Assembly (NCBI GenBank): GCA_022760735.1
Contig: JAKELU010000001.1
Span: 2,383 to 66,382, forward strand
Source of the DNA: Firmicutes bacterium FC7
Lineage (GTDB): Bacteria; Bacillota; Clostridia; Tissierellales; Tissierellaceae
Reading direction: 5' to 3'
DNA: 64,000 nucleotides
Shown here: positions 49,648 to 58,739 of the stretch, one piece after another
Position numbering within the stretch: the stretch's first letter is position 1
How the letters are laid out: each line of letters opens with the position of its first letter
Notes under the pieces: generated by a model
Databases searched by the model: none
What the model was told of the DNA's origin: nothing
Seen by the model: the letters and a program-made list of their open reading frames with translations, nothing else
Program-made: the position numbers and the translations under genes

Positions 49648-50115
49648 TTATCTTCTTATAACAGTTGCTGTAAATGTTATAGGACCTAAAAGATTAACAT
49701 CATCATCGTCTGTAGATATTACCAAAGAGTAATTCACAGGTCCTGCTTGAGTTATAACATCTACTGTCTGAACAGGTATTAGTGCTAAATCATCATCTTC
49801 GCTTCCGTCTACATTCACTATAAACTGATAAATTACATCGCCATTTTTTCGAATTCTTGTATCAATTTCAACAGGAGAATTTGAATTATTATCTATCCTA
49901 AATAGTCCATTAATCCAAATCTCATCCCCAGGTTCAAGCCCAAATAACATTACATTCGCAACCTGAGTTGGGTTGTTTGGTTCTTCTGAAACTCGTATAG
50001 GTTCTACTGGATTAAGAGTTTCCCATGCAAAATCCTTAAAAATAGATTGACTAGTAATATCCGAATTACATTGACAACCATATTTATTGACTATGCTTCC
50101 TACAATCTTTGACAT
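49648..50115 (-). CDS. Hypothetical beta-rich protein
   Basis: A 155-residue soluble protein with no membrane segment. It begins MSKIVGSIVNKYGCQCN and has repeated beta strands with Asp-rich turns (STDDDDVNLLGP, DGSEDDDLALI). The jelly-roll-like layout recalls C-terminal domains of exosporium or collagen-like spore surface proteins, but this is only a resemblance. ATG at 50115 is preferred (GGTGAT upstream); ATG at 50151 is possible. Confidence 0.55.
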   Translation of the reverse strand: MSKIVGSIVNKYGCQCNSDITSQSIFKDFAWETLNPVEPIRVSEEPNNPTQVANVMLFGLEPGDEIWINGLFRIDNNSNSPVEIDTRIRKNGDVIYQFIVNVDGSEDDDLALIPVQTVDVITQAGPVNYSLVISTDDDDVNLLGPITFTATVIRR

Positions 50116-50192
50116 TTGTATATCACCTTCATACTTATATATTTCACTCATTAATAGAGCTAATATATAATATGAAAGACTTTAGATATTTG

Positions 50193-50852
50193 TTATTTTA
50201 TAGGCACTATAGCAAGATTATCTATTTTTAACTTATCTCCCACGTCAAACTTCACTGCATTTTTAAACAATGGTCCATCAAAGGCAAATGTATGATATTC
50301 ACCATTTTCACCACATATATCTGCACCTGATTTTTCTATTTCATCAGCTACTTCCCTTGTAAGTACTTTTCCCACAAAGTATTCTGGCATTCTAGAAGTG
50401 TCCACTACAGTTATCAAAGTCTTAAAACCTAGGTCTATAAACTCATATACAAGCTTTTTTCTTGATTCTTTCCATAGCGGAAAAAATGCTTCTAGGCCTA
50501 CCGCTTTGCATCTTTGTGTACACCATTCTAGATGTCCCTCTAAATCTATGTCCCCAAAAACACAATATTCAGCACCATTTTCCTTTGCTTCACGAAGCTT
50601 TGCTTCAAATTTTTCAGTATATTCATCACCTTTTGTCCTTATTAGGGAAATAGGGATATTCATCTCTTTTGATATATTGTCTAATATATTTTGTGGTATT
50701 CCGTGAAACCAAGTTCTTTCTTTATCTACATTAAATGTAGTAATTAGTTCCATTGGTATCATGCCCAGCTTAATGGCTCTATAAATTGCTAATGTACTGT
50801 CCTTGCCTCCACTATATGAGGCCACAAATTTTCTTCCTTTATATCTATCCAT
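50193..50852 (-). CDS. DUF71/COG2102 ATPase (diphthine-ammonia-ligase-like), probable B12 salvage protein
   Basis: A 219-residue PP-loop ATPase: SYSGGKDSTLAIYRAI is the PP-loop, followed by FGDIDLEGHLEWCTQRC and GENGEYHTFAFDGPLF, the DUF71 signature. Archaeal and eukaryal relatives (Dph6) amidate diphthine, which bacteria lack. A bacterial branch was linked to cobalamin salvage by gene neighbourhood, and here the gene is last in a cobalamin-riboswitch operon after btuF, btuC and btuD. A role in amidating a B12 precursor is inferred. Confidence 0.88.
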   Translation of the reverse strand: MDRYKGRKFVASYSGGKDSTLAIYRAIKLGMIPMELITTFNVDKERTWFHGIPQNILDNISKEMNIPISLIRTKGDEYTEKFEAKLREAKENGAEYCVFGDIDLEGHLEWCTQRCKAVGLEAFFPLWKESRKKLVYEFIDLGFKTLITVVDTSRMPEYFVGKVLTREVADEIEKSGADICGENGEYHTFAFDGPLFKNAVKFDVGDKLKIDNLAIVPIK

Positions 50853-50876
50853 ACTATTACTCCTATTTTTCTTTCT

Positions 50877-51647
50877 TTAGAATTCAGATAACATTTCCCA
50901 TTTCTTTAAAGAATCTAACATAAATCCTACTACATCCATACTGTATACTTTGTTTAATACGTTACTAGTTACAGCCTTATTAGCACTTCCACAGGATACT
51001 ATTCTACCCTCTTCTAGTATTAAAAATTTATCACCAAGCCTCATAGCGAGATTTATATCATGTAAGACCCCAACTATAGAATGACCTTTCTCCTTGGACC
51101 ACTCTTTTAAATAATCTATAAGTTCTGCCTGATACTTTAAATCCAAATGATTAGTAGGTTCGTCTAACAAAATAATATTAGGCTCCTGTGCCAATGTACG
51201 TGCTAAAAAAACTCTCTGAAGCTGCCCACCTGAAAGTTCATTTATTTGCTTATCTTTTTGCTCGTATAGTCCAACTGCCTTTAAGCACTTTTCCACACAT
51301 CTTTTATCATAGGACGTTGGCCCCTTAAATACTCCCTTCATATGCAAATACCTGCCTAGTAATACGGTCTCATATACGGAATATGAAAAGAATATAGATG
51401 ATAATTGGCTCATAACAGCTATTTTACTAGCAATTTCCTTTCTTTTCATATTACCTATATCTTTTCCTTCTACTAAAATCTTTCCTTTACAAGGAATAAG
51501 ACCAGCTATTGCCTTAATAAGGGTAGTTTTTCCACATCCATTTGGCCCAAGTATACATAGATTTTCGCCATAATTAAGACTTAAAGATATATCCTTAATT
51601 ACGTCTATTCCATCATAACCTGCACTTACATTTTTTAGTTCTAACAT
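50877..51647 (-). CDS. btuD: Cobalamin ABC importer ATPase
   Basis: A 256-residue FecCD/BtuD-type ATPase with GPNGCGKTTLIKAIAG (Walker A), ELSGGQLQRVFLARTLAQ (signature), IILLDEPTNHLDLKYQ (Walker B) and a LHDINLAMRLGD switch region. It lies three bases after the permease gene. Iron-siderophore systems look alike; the riboswitch decides for cobalamin or a corrinoid. Confidence 0.93.
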   Translation of the reverse strand: MLELKNVSAGYDGIDVIKDISLSLNYGENLCILGPNGCGKTTLIKAIAGLIPCKGKILVEGKDIGNMKRKEIASKIAVMSQLSSIFFSYSVYETVLLGRYLHMKGVFKGPTSYDKRCVEKCLKAVGLYEQKDKQINELSGGQLQRVFLARTLAQEPNIILLDEPTNHLDLKYQAELIDYLKEWSKEKGHSIVGVLHDINLAMRLGDKFLILEEGRIVSCGSANKAVTSNVLNKVYSMDVVGFMLDSLKKWEMLSEF

Positions 51648-51650
51648 ATA

Positions 51651-52670
51651 TCATCTAACCTTTCGTTTTGAAAAATAAACATGGGCAAAAAATGGTGCAC
51701 CAATTAATGCTGTAACTGCTCCTACTGGTAGCTCCGAAGGTGATATTATAGTTCTGGCTATTAAATCACATATTACCATAAAGGCTCCCCCTATGAACAT
51801 GGACATTGGAATAACTATTTTATGTGATGAACCAAAAAAATTTCTAACAACATGAGGTGCTATTAAATCAATAAATCCAATGACTCCAACAAAGGAAATA
51901 GCACTTCCTGTTAAGCCTGCGGACAATCCTAATAGAATCCACTTTACCTTATGTGTCTCAACTCCTATAGCTGAAGCTTGATCCTCTCCGAAGGTCATCA
52001 AATCAAGCTCTCTTGAATACCTCATTAAAATTATTACTCCAATAACTACAATCGGAAGCAGTATTATTACACTTGACCATTCCCTTGAAGAGAAACTACC
52101 CATTTGCCAGAATAATAACTGTTGGACATGCTCCCTTCCCAAAGCAGACATAAGGGTTAAAATTGCATTAATAAATAAGGAAAATACCATTCCTACTAAT
52201 ATAATAGTATTGTTAGACATATTCTTATCTAATTTAGATGTAAAAGTTATTGCTAAAAAAACTGTTAGTAGCCCAAAGGTCAAACCAAATACAGGTAGGG
52301 TAAACATACCTAAAAAAGGTATGCTTAATCCTGTAATTATAATTATCCCAGCACCTACTGAGGCCCCTGATGAAACCCCTAAAGTATAGGAGGAAGCAAG
52401 TGGATTCTTAAGTACTGACTGCATTACAGTACCACTAACTGCCAATGCTCCTCCAACTATAAAAGCAAGGAGTGTACGTGGTATTCTTAAATTCCATACT
52501 ATAGAAACTGAAGCATCTGGAATATCACCTAAAGGTTTAGAAAACATCCTACTTATTAATATATTTATAGTAGTTTTAGGCGGTACATAAATGCTTCCAA
52601 TGCCTATGCCCAATATAATCACAATAATGCATATTAACAAGGTAATTAATATTTTTACTTTCGTCTTCAT
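51651..52670 (-). CDS. btuC: Cobalamin ABC importer permease
   Basis: A 339-residue FecCD/BtuC-type permease with about ten membrane helices. LRIPRTLLAFIVGGALAVSG and VMQSVLKNPLASSYTLGVSSGA are the classical family block, and SFVGVIGFIDLIAPHVVRNFFG is the coupling-helix block. Two bases after the binding-protein gene. Confidence 0.94.
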   Translation of the reverse strand: MKTKVKILITLLICIIVIILGIGIGSIYVPPKTTINILISRMFSKPLGDIPDASVSIVWNLRIPRTLLAFIVGGALAVSGTVMQSVLKNPLASSYTLGVSSGASVGAGIIIITGLSIPFLGMFTLPVFGLTFGLLTVFLAITFTSKLDKNMSNNTIILVGMVFSLFINAILTLMSALGREHVQQLLFWQMGSFSSREWSSVIILLPIVVIGVIILMRYSRELDLMTFGEDQASAIGVETHKVKWILLGLSAGLTGSAISFVGVIGFIDLIAPHVVRNFFGSSHKIVIPMSMFIGGAFMVICDLIARTIISPSELPVGAVTALIGAPFFAHVYFSKRKVR

Positions 52671-52672
52671 AA

Positions 52673-53626
52673 TTAATCAAACTTATCAGGATATACTGCC
52701 TTTGCCATTTCTTCTAAAGCTATTACAATATTGTGATCAGGGACGGAACTTTTCATATTGTCAACATAGTAAACTTCATCGTTTTTTATTGCTTTTACAT
52801 TTTCCCAGCCAGAACGAGATTTTATTTCTTCCACAGGATTTTCTATATAATTTACATTTGTGATTATAACATCTGGATCTGCAGCTAAAACTGCCTCATC
52901 TGAAACTGATATCCAACTTTCTTGATCACCTAAAGCATTTACTGCTCCTATTATTTCAAGCATTTCATGTAAGAACACACCTTTACCAAAACTGTACATA
53001 TATGGTGCTGCACCTATTTCAAAGTAAACTGTTTTCTTTTCAGTAATTGTATCTCCTATTTCTTTAAATTCAGCTATTATTTCTTTCATATTATCTACTA
53101 TTTCTTGCCCTTTTTCCTCTTCACCTACAACCTTTGAGATGAACATAATATCATTATATATTTCTTCTATGCTTTTACTTGAAGGAATATAAACTACTGG
53201 TATTCCTAAATCAGAAACAGGTTTTAATGGATTATTTCCTTCTACCATCATCATACCCGTTGCAAATATTAAGTCTGGATTTAATGCAATTATTTGCTCA
53301 ATATCAGGAGACATTAAATCTATATATGGTAAATCCTCAGGTAAAATTCCTAAAGTTTTAGTTTGTGCATCTGATGCTATGATTTTATCCTTAAAGCCTA
53401 ATTCTACTAAAATCTCAGCATTTGAAGGCCCTAAAGGTATAATTGTATTTATTTCTTCAGGAATCATGATTTCATTGCCTTCTGAATCTACTACTACATT
53501 TGGGGCATTACCCTCATTTAGCTCTTGACTTTGCTCTGTTTGTTCTTGTTTAGCTGTACATCCACTCAATATTGAAATTACTAAAATAATTATAATCCCT
53601 ATAGAAAATATATTTTTCTTTTTCAT
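52673..53626 (-). CDS. btuF: Cobalamin-binding lipoprotein
   Basis: A 317-residue Fe/B12-type solute-binding lipoprotein with lipobox ILSGC (Cys about 23), a short acidic linker, and the periplasmic-binding fold (IIPLGPSNAEILVELGFKDKI, IEQIIALNPDLIFA, AADPDVIITN, GWENVKAIKNDEVY). First coding gene behind the cobalamin riboswitch. Confidence 0.93.
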   Translation of the reverse strand: MKKKNIFSIGIIIILVISILSGCTAKQEQTEQSQELNEGNAPNVVVDSEGNEIMIPEEINTIIPLGPSNAEILVELGFKDKIIASDAQTKTLGILPEDLPYIDLMSPDIEQIIALNPDLIFATGMMMVEGNNPLKPVSDLGIPVVYIPSSKSIEEIYNDIMFISKVVGEEEKGQEIVDNMKEIIAEFKEIGDTITEKKTVYFEIGAAPYMYSFGKGVFLHEMLEIIGAVNALGDQESWISVSDEAVLAADPDVIITNVNYIENPVEEIKSRSGWENVKAIKNDEVYYVDNMKSSVPDHNIVIALEEMAKAVYPDKFD

Positions 53627-53684
53627 TTCATCCCTCCATTGTCATTTAAATTAAATACTTTGTCACTCACTAGGTCATAAAAAA

Positions 53685-53969
53685 ACGTCCCGGATACTCC
53701 GAAACGTAAATAACCACAAATAAACTTTGGGACAGTTATCCCAATACTTATTAAGTTACTATTACCCTATCCGTGTAGAGCATAGCATTTGCGGTATTTA
53801 CGCAAATAATATTGGCAGGTATTCCGACTTAGAGTTCATCGCTTGTTTTTAGCCTTCCCAGATTTCTCCAGTGGCTTGCTTTCGCATAAAAACAGCTCTC
53901 TCATCACGGCAGCAGGACTGTTTAGGATTTTAACCTAATTCCCTATTAACACATTTTGTGACCAATATT
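53685..53969 (-). promoter_or_regulatory. Cobalamin riboswitch with terminator
   Basis: The minus strand shows the cobalamin aptamer from 53969 to 53808: outer stem AATATTGG/CCAATATT, GGGAATTAGGTT, CCTGCTGCCGTGATG, AGCCACTGG with GGGAAGGC, GCGATGA, and the B12-box-like AAGTCGGAATACCTGCC. An expression platform follows. It ends in a hairpin (acgtttcgga with tccgggacgt, at 53685-53707) and a seven-T run. Ligand binding should stop transcription of btuFCD-DUF71. Confidence 0.95.
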
Positions 53970-53990
53970 AAGTTTATTTAATTCAAACTT

Positions 53991-54019
53991 AGTATATTAT
54001 ACCTTTTTTATTCTGTCAA
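53991..54019 (-). promoter_or_regulatory. Promoter of the cobalamin operon
   Basis: TTGACA (54014-54019), 17 bases, TATACT (53991-53996) on the minus strand. The start near 53984 is about 15 bases before the aptamer. The remaining 54020-54178 holds no gene I can see. Confidence 0.8.
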
Positions 54020-54178
54020 TATGAATTGAACTACACGTTATAGTATTACAAGTATAATTACTCAGATAAAAAATCCTACAACCCATTATAAACTCTTGGA
54101 TTTCGGGATTTCATTTATATATGTATTATAGTAACTATCTGCTAATTGCCTATAAGTAAAAATACTTAAATAAACAAT

Positions 54179-54215
54179 AAAAAGATTGAAAGAATTTTTT
54201 CCATTCAACCTTTTT
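54179..54215 (-). terminator. Terminator of the diguanylate cyclase gene
   Basis: Minus-strand arms AAAAAGGTTGAA and TTCAATCTTTTT pair with one G-U pair, and the stem ends in a T run. It begins ten bases after the stop. Confidence 0.82.
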
Positions 54216-54224
54216 ACGCTTAAT

Positions 54225-55265
54225 CTATACTATTTTTTTACTCTTTTTTTTGTCTAAATACATTCTTCTATCTGCTAAAGCCATTAAATCATTTATTGAA
54301 ACAATATCTTTTTCATCGGAATATGCTATTCCATAAGCAAAACTAATCTTTATGTTAGCGCTTTCATCATTAAAGTCTGAAACCTTCTTCTCCAAGGTCA
54401 TAATATATTTATCCATCATTTTCTTTGGAATATTTTCGAATAAACCGATGAATTCATCTCCTCCATTACGACATATAAAACCGTAATTAACACTTATATC
54501 TCTAAGAATATATCCAAATTCCCTAATTAAATTATCTCCCATATCATGGCCATATGTGTCATTTGTCGCTTTTAAATTGTTTAAATCAATAAATATACAA
54601 GCTAAATTTGGTAGTCTGTCCATCTTAGAATACTCTTTTACTACTTGGTCACAACGTACTCTATTTGGCAACTTAGTTAAAGGATCTATATATGCTATTT
54701 TAGACAAATTCATGTTGTTCCTATTTAGGTGGATATATTTATATAAAGCATACATATAGATAATTAAGACCATAAAGCTTAAGAACATGAGCGTACGTTT
54801 AAGTGATAAAATTTTTTCCATTTTTAACTCAGAAGTTTCTTGAGCTATTAATACTAGCTTATTTCCTAAAGCAAAATTTGTCTCACTTAATTTGTAGATA
54901 TTTCCTATATCACCTGTTTCTCTAAAGCTATAAATTTCATTTACTAAATTATCCCATTGATTTTCAAATTCTAATAATGCATCTTGAAAATCTGGACTCT
55001 TAATTGTTTTTATTCTAAAGATGCCTGCTTCACCTTTGAGCTCATCAATAATACCATTTAACAGTCCAATGTAACTATCCATATGTTTATTAGATATCTC
55101 TTGATTTACAATATGTTGAACTCCACCTCTTAATAAGCTAGAAAAATTTATTGTTCTGGCATCACCGTATAAGTCATCAAAAGTTTGAAAAGCCATTAGC
55201 AAAAATACAATTATAATAATAAATATAACAGGTATAGCGCCTTTAAACAATTTGTTAACTCCCAT
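54225..55265 (-). CDS. Membrane-bound diguanylate cyclase (GGDEF)
   Basis: A 347-residue protein making cyclic di-GMP. Two membrane helices (about 8-28 and 160-180) flank a helical extracellular domain, and the GGDEF domain fills the C-terminus (DPLTKLPNR, CIFIDLNNLKATNDTYGHDMGD, CRNGGDEFIGLFENI). The active-site GGDEF is intact; no RxxD inhibitory site was evident. No EAL domain is present. The start at 55265 has GGGGGG four bases upstream. Confidence 0.93.
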   Translation of the reverse strand: MGVNKLFKGAIPVIFIIIIVFLLMAFQTFDDLYGDARTINFSSLLRGGVQHIVNQEISNKHMDSYIGLLNGIIDELKGEAGIFRIKTIKSPDFQDALLEFENQWDNLVNEIYSFRETGDIGNIYKLSETNFALGNKLVLIAQETSELKMEKILSLKRTLMFLSFMVLIIYMYALYKYIHLNRNNMNLSKIAYIDPLTKLPNRVRCDQVVKEYSKMDRLPNLACIFIDLNNLKATNDTYGHDMGDNLIREFGYILRDISVNYGFICRNGGDEFIGLFENIPKKMMDKYIMTLEKKVSDFNDESANIKISFAYGIAYSDEKDIVSINDLMALADRRMYLDKKKSKKIV

Positions 55266-55335
55266 TAAGCCCCCCACAATTAATGACATAATTTATTTAA
55301 TAATACCACTATTCTGAAAAAAAGGTAGGGATTTT

Positions 55336-57423
55336 TTATATCCCTACTTTATCTAATTCATCTAAATTGTATTGTTCTATTAACCTCATTAATTTAATAG
55401 CATACTCTGGATCAGTCGCATAACCTGCCCGCTTCAATGCCCAAGCACCTTGAGTATAATCAAACATTACCTCCCTAAAGCCTGTATATCTATCTCTATT
55501 TAAAAATTCCTTGTGGTCTGCCCAACTTTCTTCTGGACTGTTATATGCTCTAAATTCAGCATCTATTCTATAGGTTACTCCATTGTAAACCTCCCAAGTA
55601 TTAGAAGTTACACTTCCTGCTGAACCAACACCCTTTATTCCAAATAAATTATTAGATAATTGACCAGTATATTTATCAACTGGAACACTTTGACCCCAAC
55701 CAGTTTCTAGGATAGATTGAGCTGTCTGTAAAGCAGCGGACATTCCAGTCTTTTCATAGTATTTTTTAGAAAGATTAGATGCAAAACCTAGATAATTATT
55801 TTTCTCAATTATAGGCTTTGGTCCAAATGTTTCTCCAAGGAAAATCTTAAATGTAATTTGTTCACTTGTAATCTTCGTCCCTTTATATCTACCTTCTGCC
55901 TGTATTACCCAGTCTCCATCAAGACCTGTTGGATTGAATGTATATTCCGCAGGCAAAGCTAAATTTGAGGCTAGTACTTTTGTTGCACCAGTCTTAGTGT
56001 TCTTTAATGTATAACTTATAGAATCAATTTGTACATTACTTGATGCCTTAAGTTTTACTTCTTCTGATACTACTTGTTTAGGTCCTATTCCTGCTATTAA
56101 TAGTTTTGGACTTCCATCCACAGTTACTCTTATTGGTTCACTATCATAGACTACACCAGCAGAAACCACTCTAACAATTAATTCCTTAACTCCAGAATCT
56201 TCTGGGCTTGGATTCCAAGTATATCCTCCATAAGGTATTGTTGCTAAAACCTTAACATAACCTGTATTTACGTCTTTCATTAAATATTGTGTTTCACTAA
56301 CATCAAAGTTTCTCTTGGCTATTAGATTTACAGATTTATTTATTGTACTTCCAGCTGTTACGCCACTTAATTCTAAATATCTTTCAACTGCCACTTGAAT
56401 ATTTACAGGTGCACTAGAATACTGATTATCATTGTGGTCATATGCTATAACCCTTACAGTATAATTACCATTTTGCTTCAACTCAGGACTCCAGTTATAA
56501 GTTCCCAGCGGATCTTGAATATCAGTTACAGTTACTTTTCCTGTATTTAAATTGATAAATTCATATTTAATATATTTAGGAAAGAAGTTAATATCTGCAC
56601 CAATAGAAGCAGTTTTTGTAATAACTTGTCCATTATATATTCCCTTTAAACTTATTTGTGGCTCAATTTTAATGTTTACAGAGACTGAATCTCCTGCAAT
56701 AAACTTTCCGTTTTTATCATATATTGCCCCAACTAATATTTTACTTCCGTTATCCTTTAACTTTGGTAGATAAGTATAATTTCCGTTTATATCTTTACCT
56801 CTAGCAATAATGAAACCTTTTGAAGTAGAAGGATCTAATAATAGAAATCTTACTTCATTTCCATCTGCCATATATTCTGAAGATGCACCAAGTTGAAGAT
56901 TAGTTTTTCCCTTTATAACTTGTCCATTTTCATGGGATAATAACTTTACATTAAAGAAATCTGTATCCTCTGATGGTAAATTAGAATCTATTATAACTGT
57001 TCTAGTTGCTTCATCCCAATCAATTCCAATATCTAGAGCATTACTAACTAGTCTTAATGGTACATAGGTACGATCATTTATAATCTTTGGAGCTACATCA
57101 CTTAATTCATAATCCATACCATTATCATAAGCAACTAATTGACTTCCTATTCTTAATAAAACTGAATTATCATTATCTTCAACTAATACTGTTCTGTCTG
57201 CTTCATCCCAATATACTTTAGCTCCAAGTTCCTCTGAAATAAAACGAATTGGTACTAAGGTTCTATCATTTTCAATAATAGGACTAGACAATTTTGTTAT
57301 GTCTTTTCCATTAACAACTAAACTTATTGGTTTAGCTGCAATAGCTTCTCTATTTGGACTTCCACTAAATAGAAGGGAACCTGTCATACAAAATAACAAT
57401 AATTTCTTTTTAAACTTCTTCAT
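55336..57423 (-). CDS. Secreted glucosaminidase with copper-amine-oxidase-N and repeat domains
   Basis: A 695-residue exported wall hydrolase. Signal peptide (1-28), copper-amine-oxidase-N-type domain (about 30-148: DRTLVPIRFISEELGAKVYW and DRTYVPLRLVSNALDIGIDW), then about four Ig-like repeats (150-525) that each carry a YTWNPS/YNWSPEL-type strand and a GTVxKxxxL core. The C-terminal glucosaminidase domain (545-690) has catalytic Glu in QSILETGWGQS and the later EFRAYNSPEESWADH. It cuts GlcNAc-MurNAc bonds. The Ig-like repeats probably hold the enzyme on the wall. Confidence 0.93.
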   Translation of the reverse strand: MKKFKKKLLLFCMTGSLLFSGSPNREAIAAKPISLVVNGKDITKLSSPIIENDRTLVPIRFISEELGAKVYWDEADRTVLVEDNDNSVLLRIGSQLVAYDNGMDYELSDVAPKIINDRTYVPLRLVSNALDIGIDWDEATRTVIIDSNLPSEDTDFFNVKLLSHENGQVIKGKTNLQLGASSEYMADGNEVRFLLLDPSTSKGFIIARGKDINGNYTYLPKLKDNGSKILVGAIYDKNGKFIAGDSVSVNIKIEPQISLKGIYNGQVITKTASIGADINFFPKYIKYEFINLNTGKVTVTDIQDPLGTYNWSPELKQNGNYTVRVIAYDHNDNQYSSAPVNIQVAVERYLELSGVTAGSTINKSVNLIAKRNFDVSETQYLMKDVNTGYVKVLATIPYGGYTWNPSPEDSGVKELIVRVVSAGVVYDSEPIRVTVDGSPKLLIAGIGPKQVVSEEVKLKASSNVQIDSISYTLKNTKTGATKVLASNLALPAEYTFNPTGLDGDWVIQAEGRYKGTKITSEQITFKIFLGETFGPKPIIEKNNYLGFASNLSKKYYEKTGMSAALQTAQSILETGWGQSVPVDKYTGQLSNNLFGIKGVGSAGSVTSNTWEVYNGVTYRIDAEFRAYNSPEESWADHKEFLNRDRYTGFREVMFDYTQGAWALKRAGYATDPEYAIKLMRLIEQYNLDELDKVGI

Positions 57424-57548
57424 AGAAATCTCCTTTCTGCATCCTTAGTTTGATTCATTGATTAATCTTTTAATTTTACTTTAAAATAATTATATCATAG
57501 TTCAATTATTAAACTTGTTACAAAGTTATTACATTGTTTTTCCATGTA

Positions 57549-57579
57549 AAAAAGTGCCATTAACTTAACGGCACTTTTT
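57549..57579 (-). terminator. Terminator of the DUF3006 gene operon
   Basis: Minus strand AAAAAGTGCCGTTAA pairs with TTAATGGCACTTTTT (one G-U pair), with a single-base turn; the stem ends in a T run nine bases past the stop. Confidence 0.9.
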
Positions 57580-57587
57580 ATTCTGAA

Positions 57588-57797
57588 CTATTCCTCGAAT
57601 AAATTATTAAATTTTTCCTTAATCAGCTCTTCTCTAATAGCTGTCTCCTCATAATCTACAAGGATTTTAATAACATCTCCTTCCTTAACCTCTTTAGGTA
57701 AGATTTTTATAGGAATATTAACTATATCCTTGTTTTCTAGCTCAACGACAGCATATTCTTCTTCAAATCTATCGATTACAAATTTCAACTCTTTCAC
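57588..57797 (-). CDS. DUF3006 family small protein
   Basis: A 69-residue DUF3006 protein, an all-beta fold (KFVIDRFEEEYAVVELENKDIVNIP, KEGDVIKILVD). It typically follows a ComEC-like metallo-beta-lactamase gene, as it does here, 19 bases downstream. Function unknown; a partner or inhibitor of the neighbouring hydrolase has not been shown. Confidence 0.88.
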   Translation of the reverse strand: MKELKFVIDRFEEEYAVVELENKDIVNIPIKILPKEVKEGDVIKILVDYEETAIREELIKEKFNNLFEE

Positions 57798-57816
57798 CTC
57801 TCATATTAGGTAGCTA

Positions 57817-58680
57817 TTAGTGTGTATAAGTATAAAAATCTATTATAGTTCCATCACTAGTGGAAATAATGGTTCCCATCTCATCAGTTCTTAGAACCTC
57901 TATATTTTTCTCCCCTAATAGTTCAATTATTTCCCTATGAGGATGTCCATATTCATTATCCTTGCCAACTGATATTACAGCATATTTTGGATTAACTGCA
58001 TTTAGGAATTCCTCTGATGTAGATGTTGTACTTCCATGATGGCCAATTTTAAGGACGTCTGAATCTAGGATCTCAATGTTGTTCTCAAGCATTTCTTTTT
58101 CTGAAAGCACCTCAGCATCCCCAGTAAATATATAGGAGTTTTCCCCATGAATAAGCTTAACAACTACAGAATAATTATTTAATTCCTTATATTCTTCACT
58201 ATTGGGAGCAAGTATAATTAACGTTGCATCGTTTAGAGTATATTCCTTACCTACTATAGGGTAGGTAATCTTCAACCCCTTGTTACTTATACTACTAAGT
58301 ACATCTTCAAAGGTTTTAGTTGTATGCATTATTTTGGGCATTATAATTTTTTCTATATCAAAATTATCAATAACATCATCTAATCCACCTATGTGGTCTT
58401 CATGAGGATGAGTTCCTATTATATACTTTAACTTATTTATACCCTGCTCTTTTATATAGTTCACAACCATATCGCCATCTGCATTATTACCAGCATCTAT
58501 TAGCATCGCTTCTTCTCCACTTTTTATCAGTATTGAATCCGCTTGGCCTACATCAATAAAGTGTACTTCCAAATTAGAAGTAGCCTCATTATATATAGGT
58601 TGTGATCCTTCATTTCCAAAAATATTGACTAGCAGTACTATGACCAACGCAAAAACAAGATTAATAACCTTTTTCTTCAT
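57817..58680 (-). CDS. ComEC/Rec2-like metallo-beta-lactamase-fold hydrolase
   Basis: A 287-residue exported metallohydrolase. N-terminal hydrophobic segment (about 5-22), then the MBL fold with HFIDVGQADSILIKSG, the zinc motif THPHEDHIGG, the phosphate-side LKIGHHGSTTSTSEEFL, and VGKDNEYGHPHREII. This matches the isolated ComEC C-terminal domain family, which is nuclease-like; here the channel domain of ComEC is missing. ATG at 58680 is preferred because the signal sequence starts there; an upstream start at 58737 is possible. Confidence 0.88.
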   Translation of the reverse strand: MKKKVINLVFALVIVLLVNIFGNEGSQPIYNEATSNLEVHFIDVGQADSILIKSGEEAMLIDAGNNADGDMVVNYIKEQGINKLKYIIGTHPHEDHIGGLDDVIDNFDIEKIIMPKIMHTTKTFEDVLSSISNKGLKITYPIVGKEYTLNDATLIILAPNSEEYKELNNYSVVVKLIHGENSYIFTGDAEVLSEKEMLENNIEILDSDVLKIGHHGSTTSTSEEFLNAVNPKYAVISVGKDNEYGHPHREIIELLGEKNIEVLRTDEMGTIISTSDGTIIDFYTYTH

Positions 58681-58739
58681 ATTATCTGTCTTCCCCTTTC
58701 TTCTGTCAAAATATTGTTCCTGACCACATATACCCAATT

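Noticed and set aside
53685-53969. Alternative reading of the btu leader as a T-box or other riboswitch
   Set aside because: The B12-box-like and GCCACTG/GGGAAGGC elements and the BtuF-type binding-protein gene fit only the cobalamin class.
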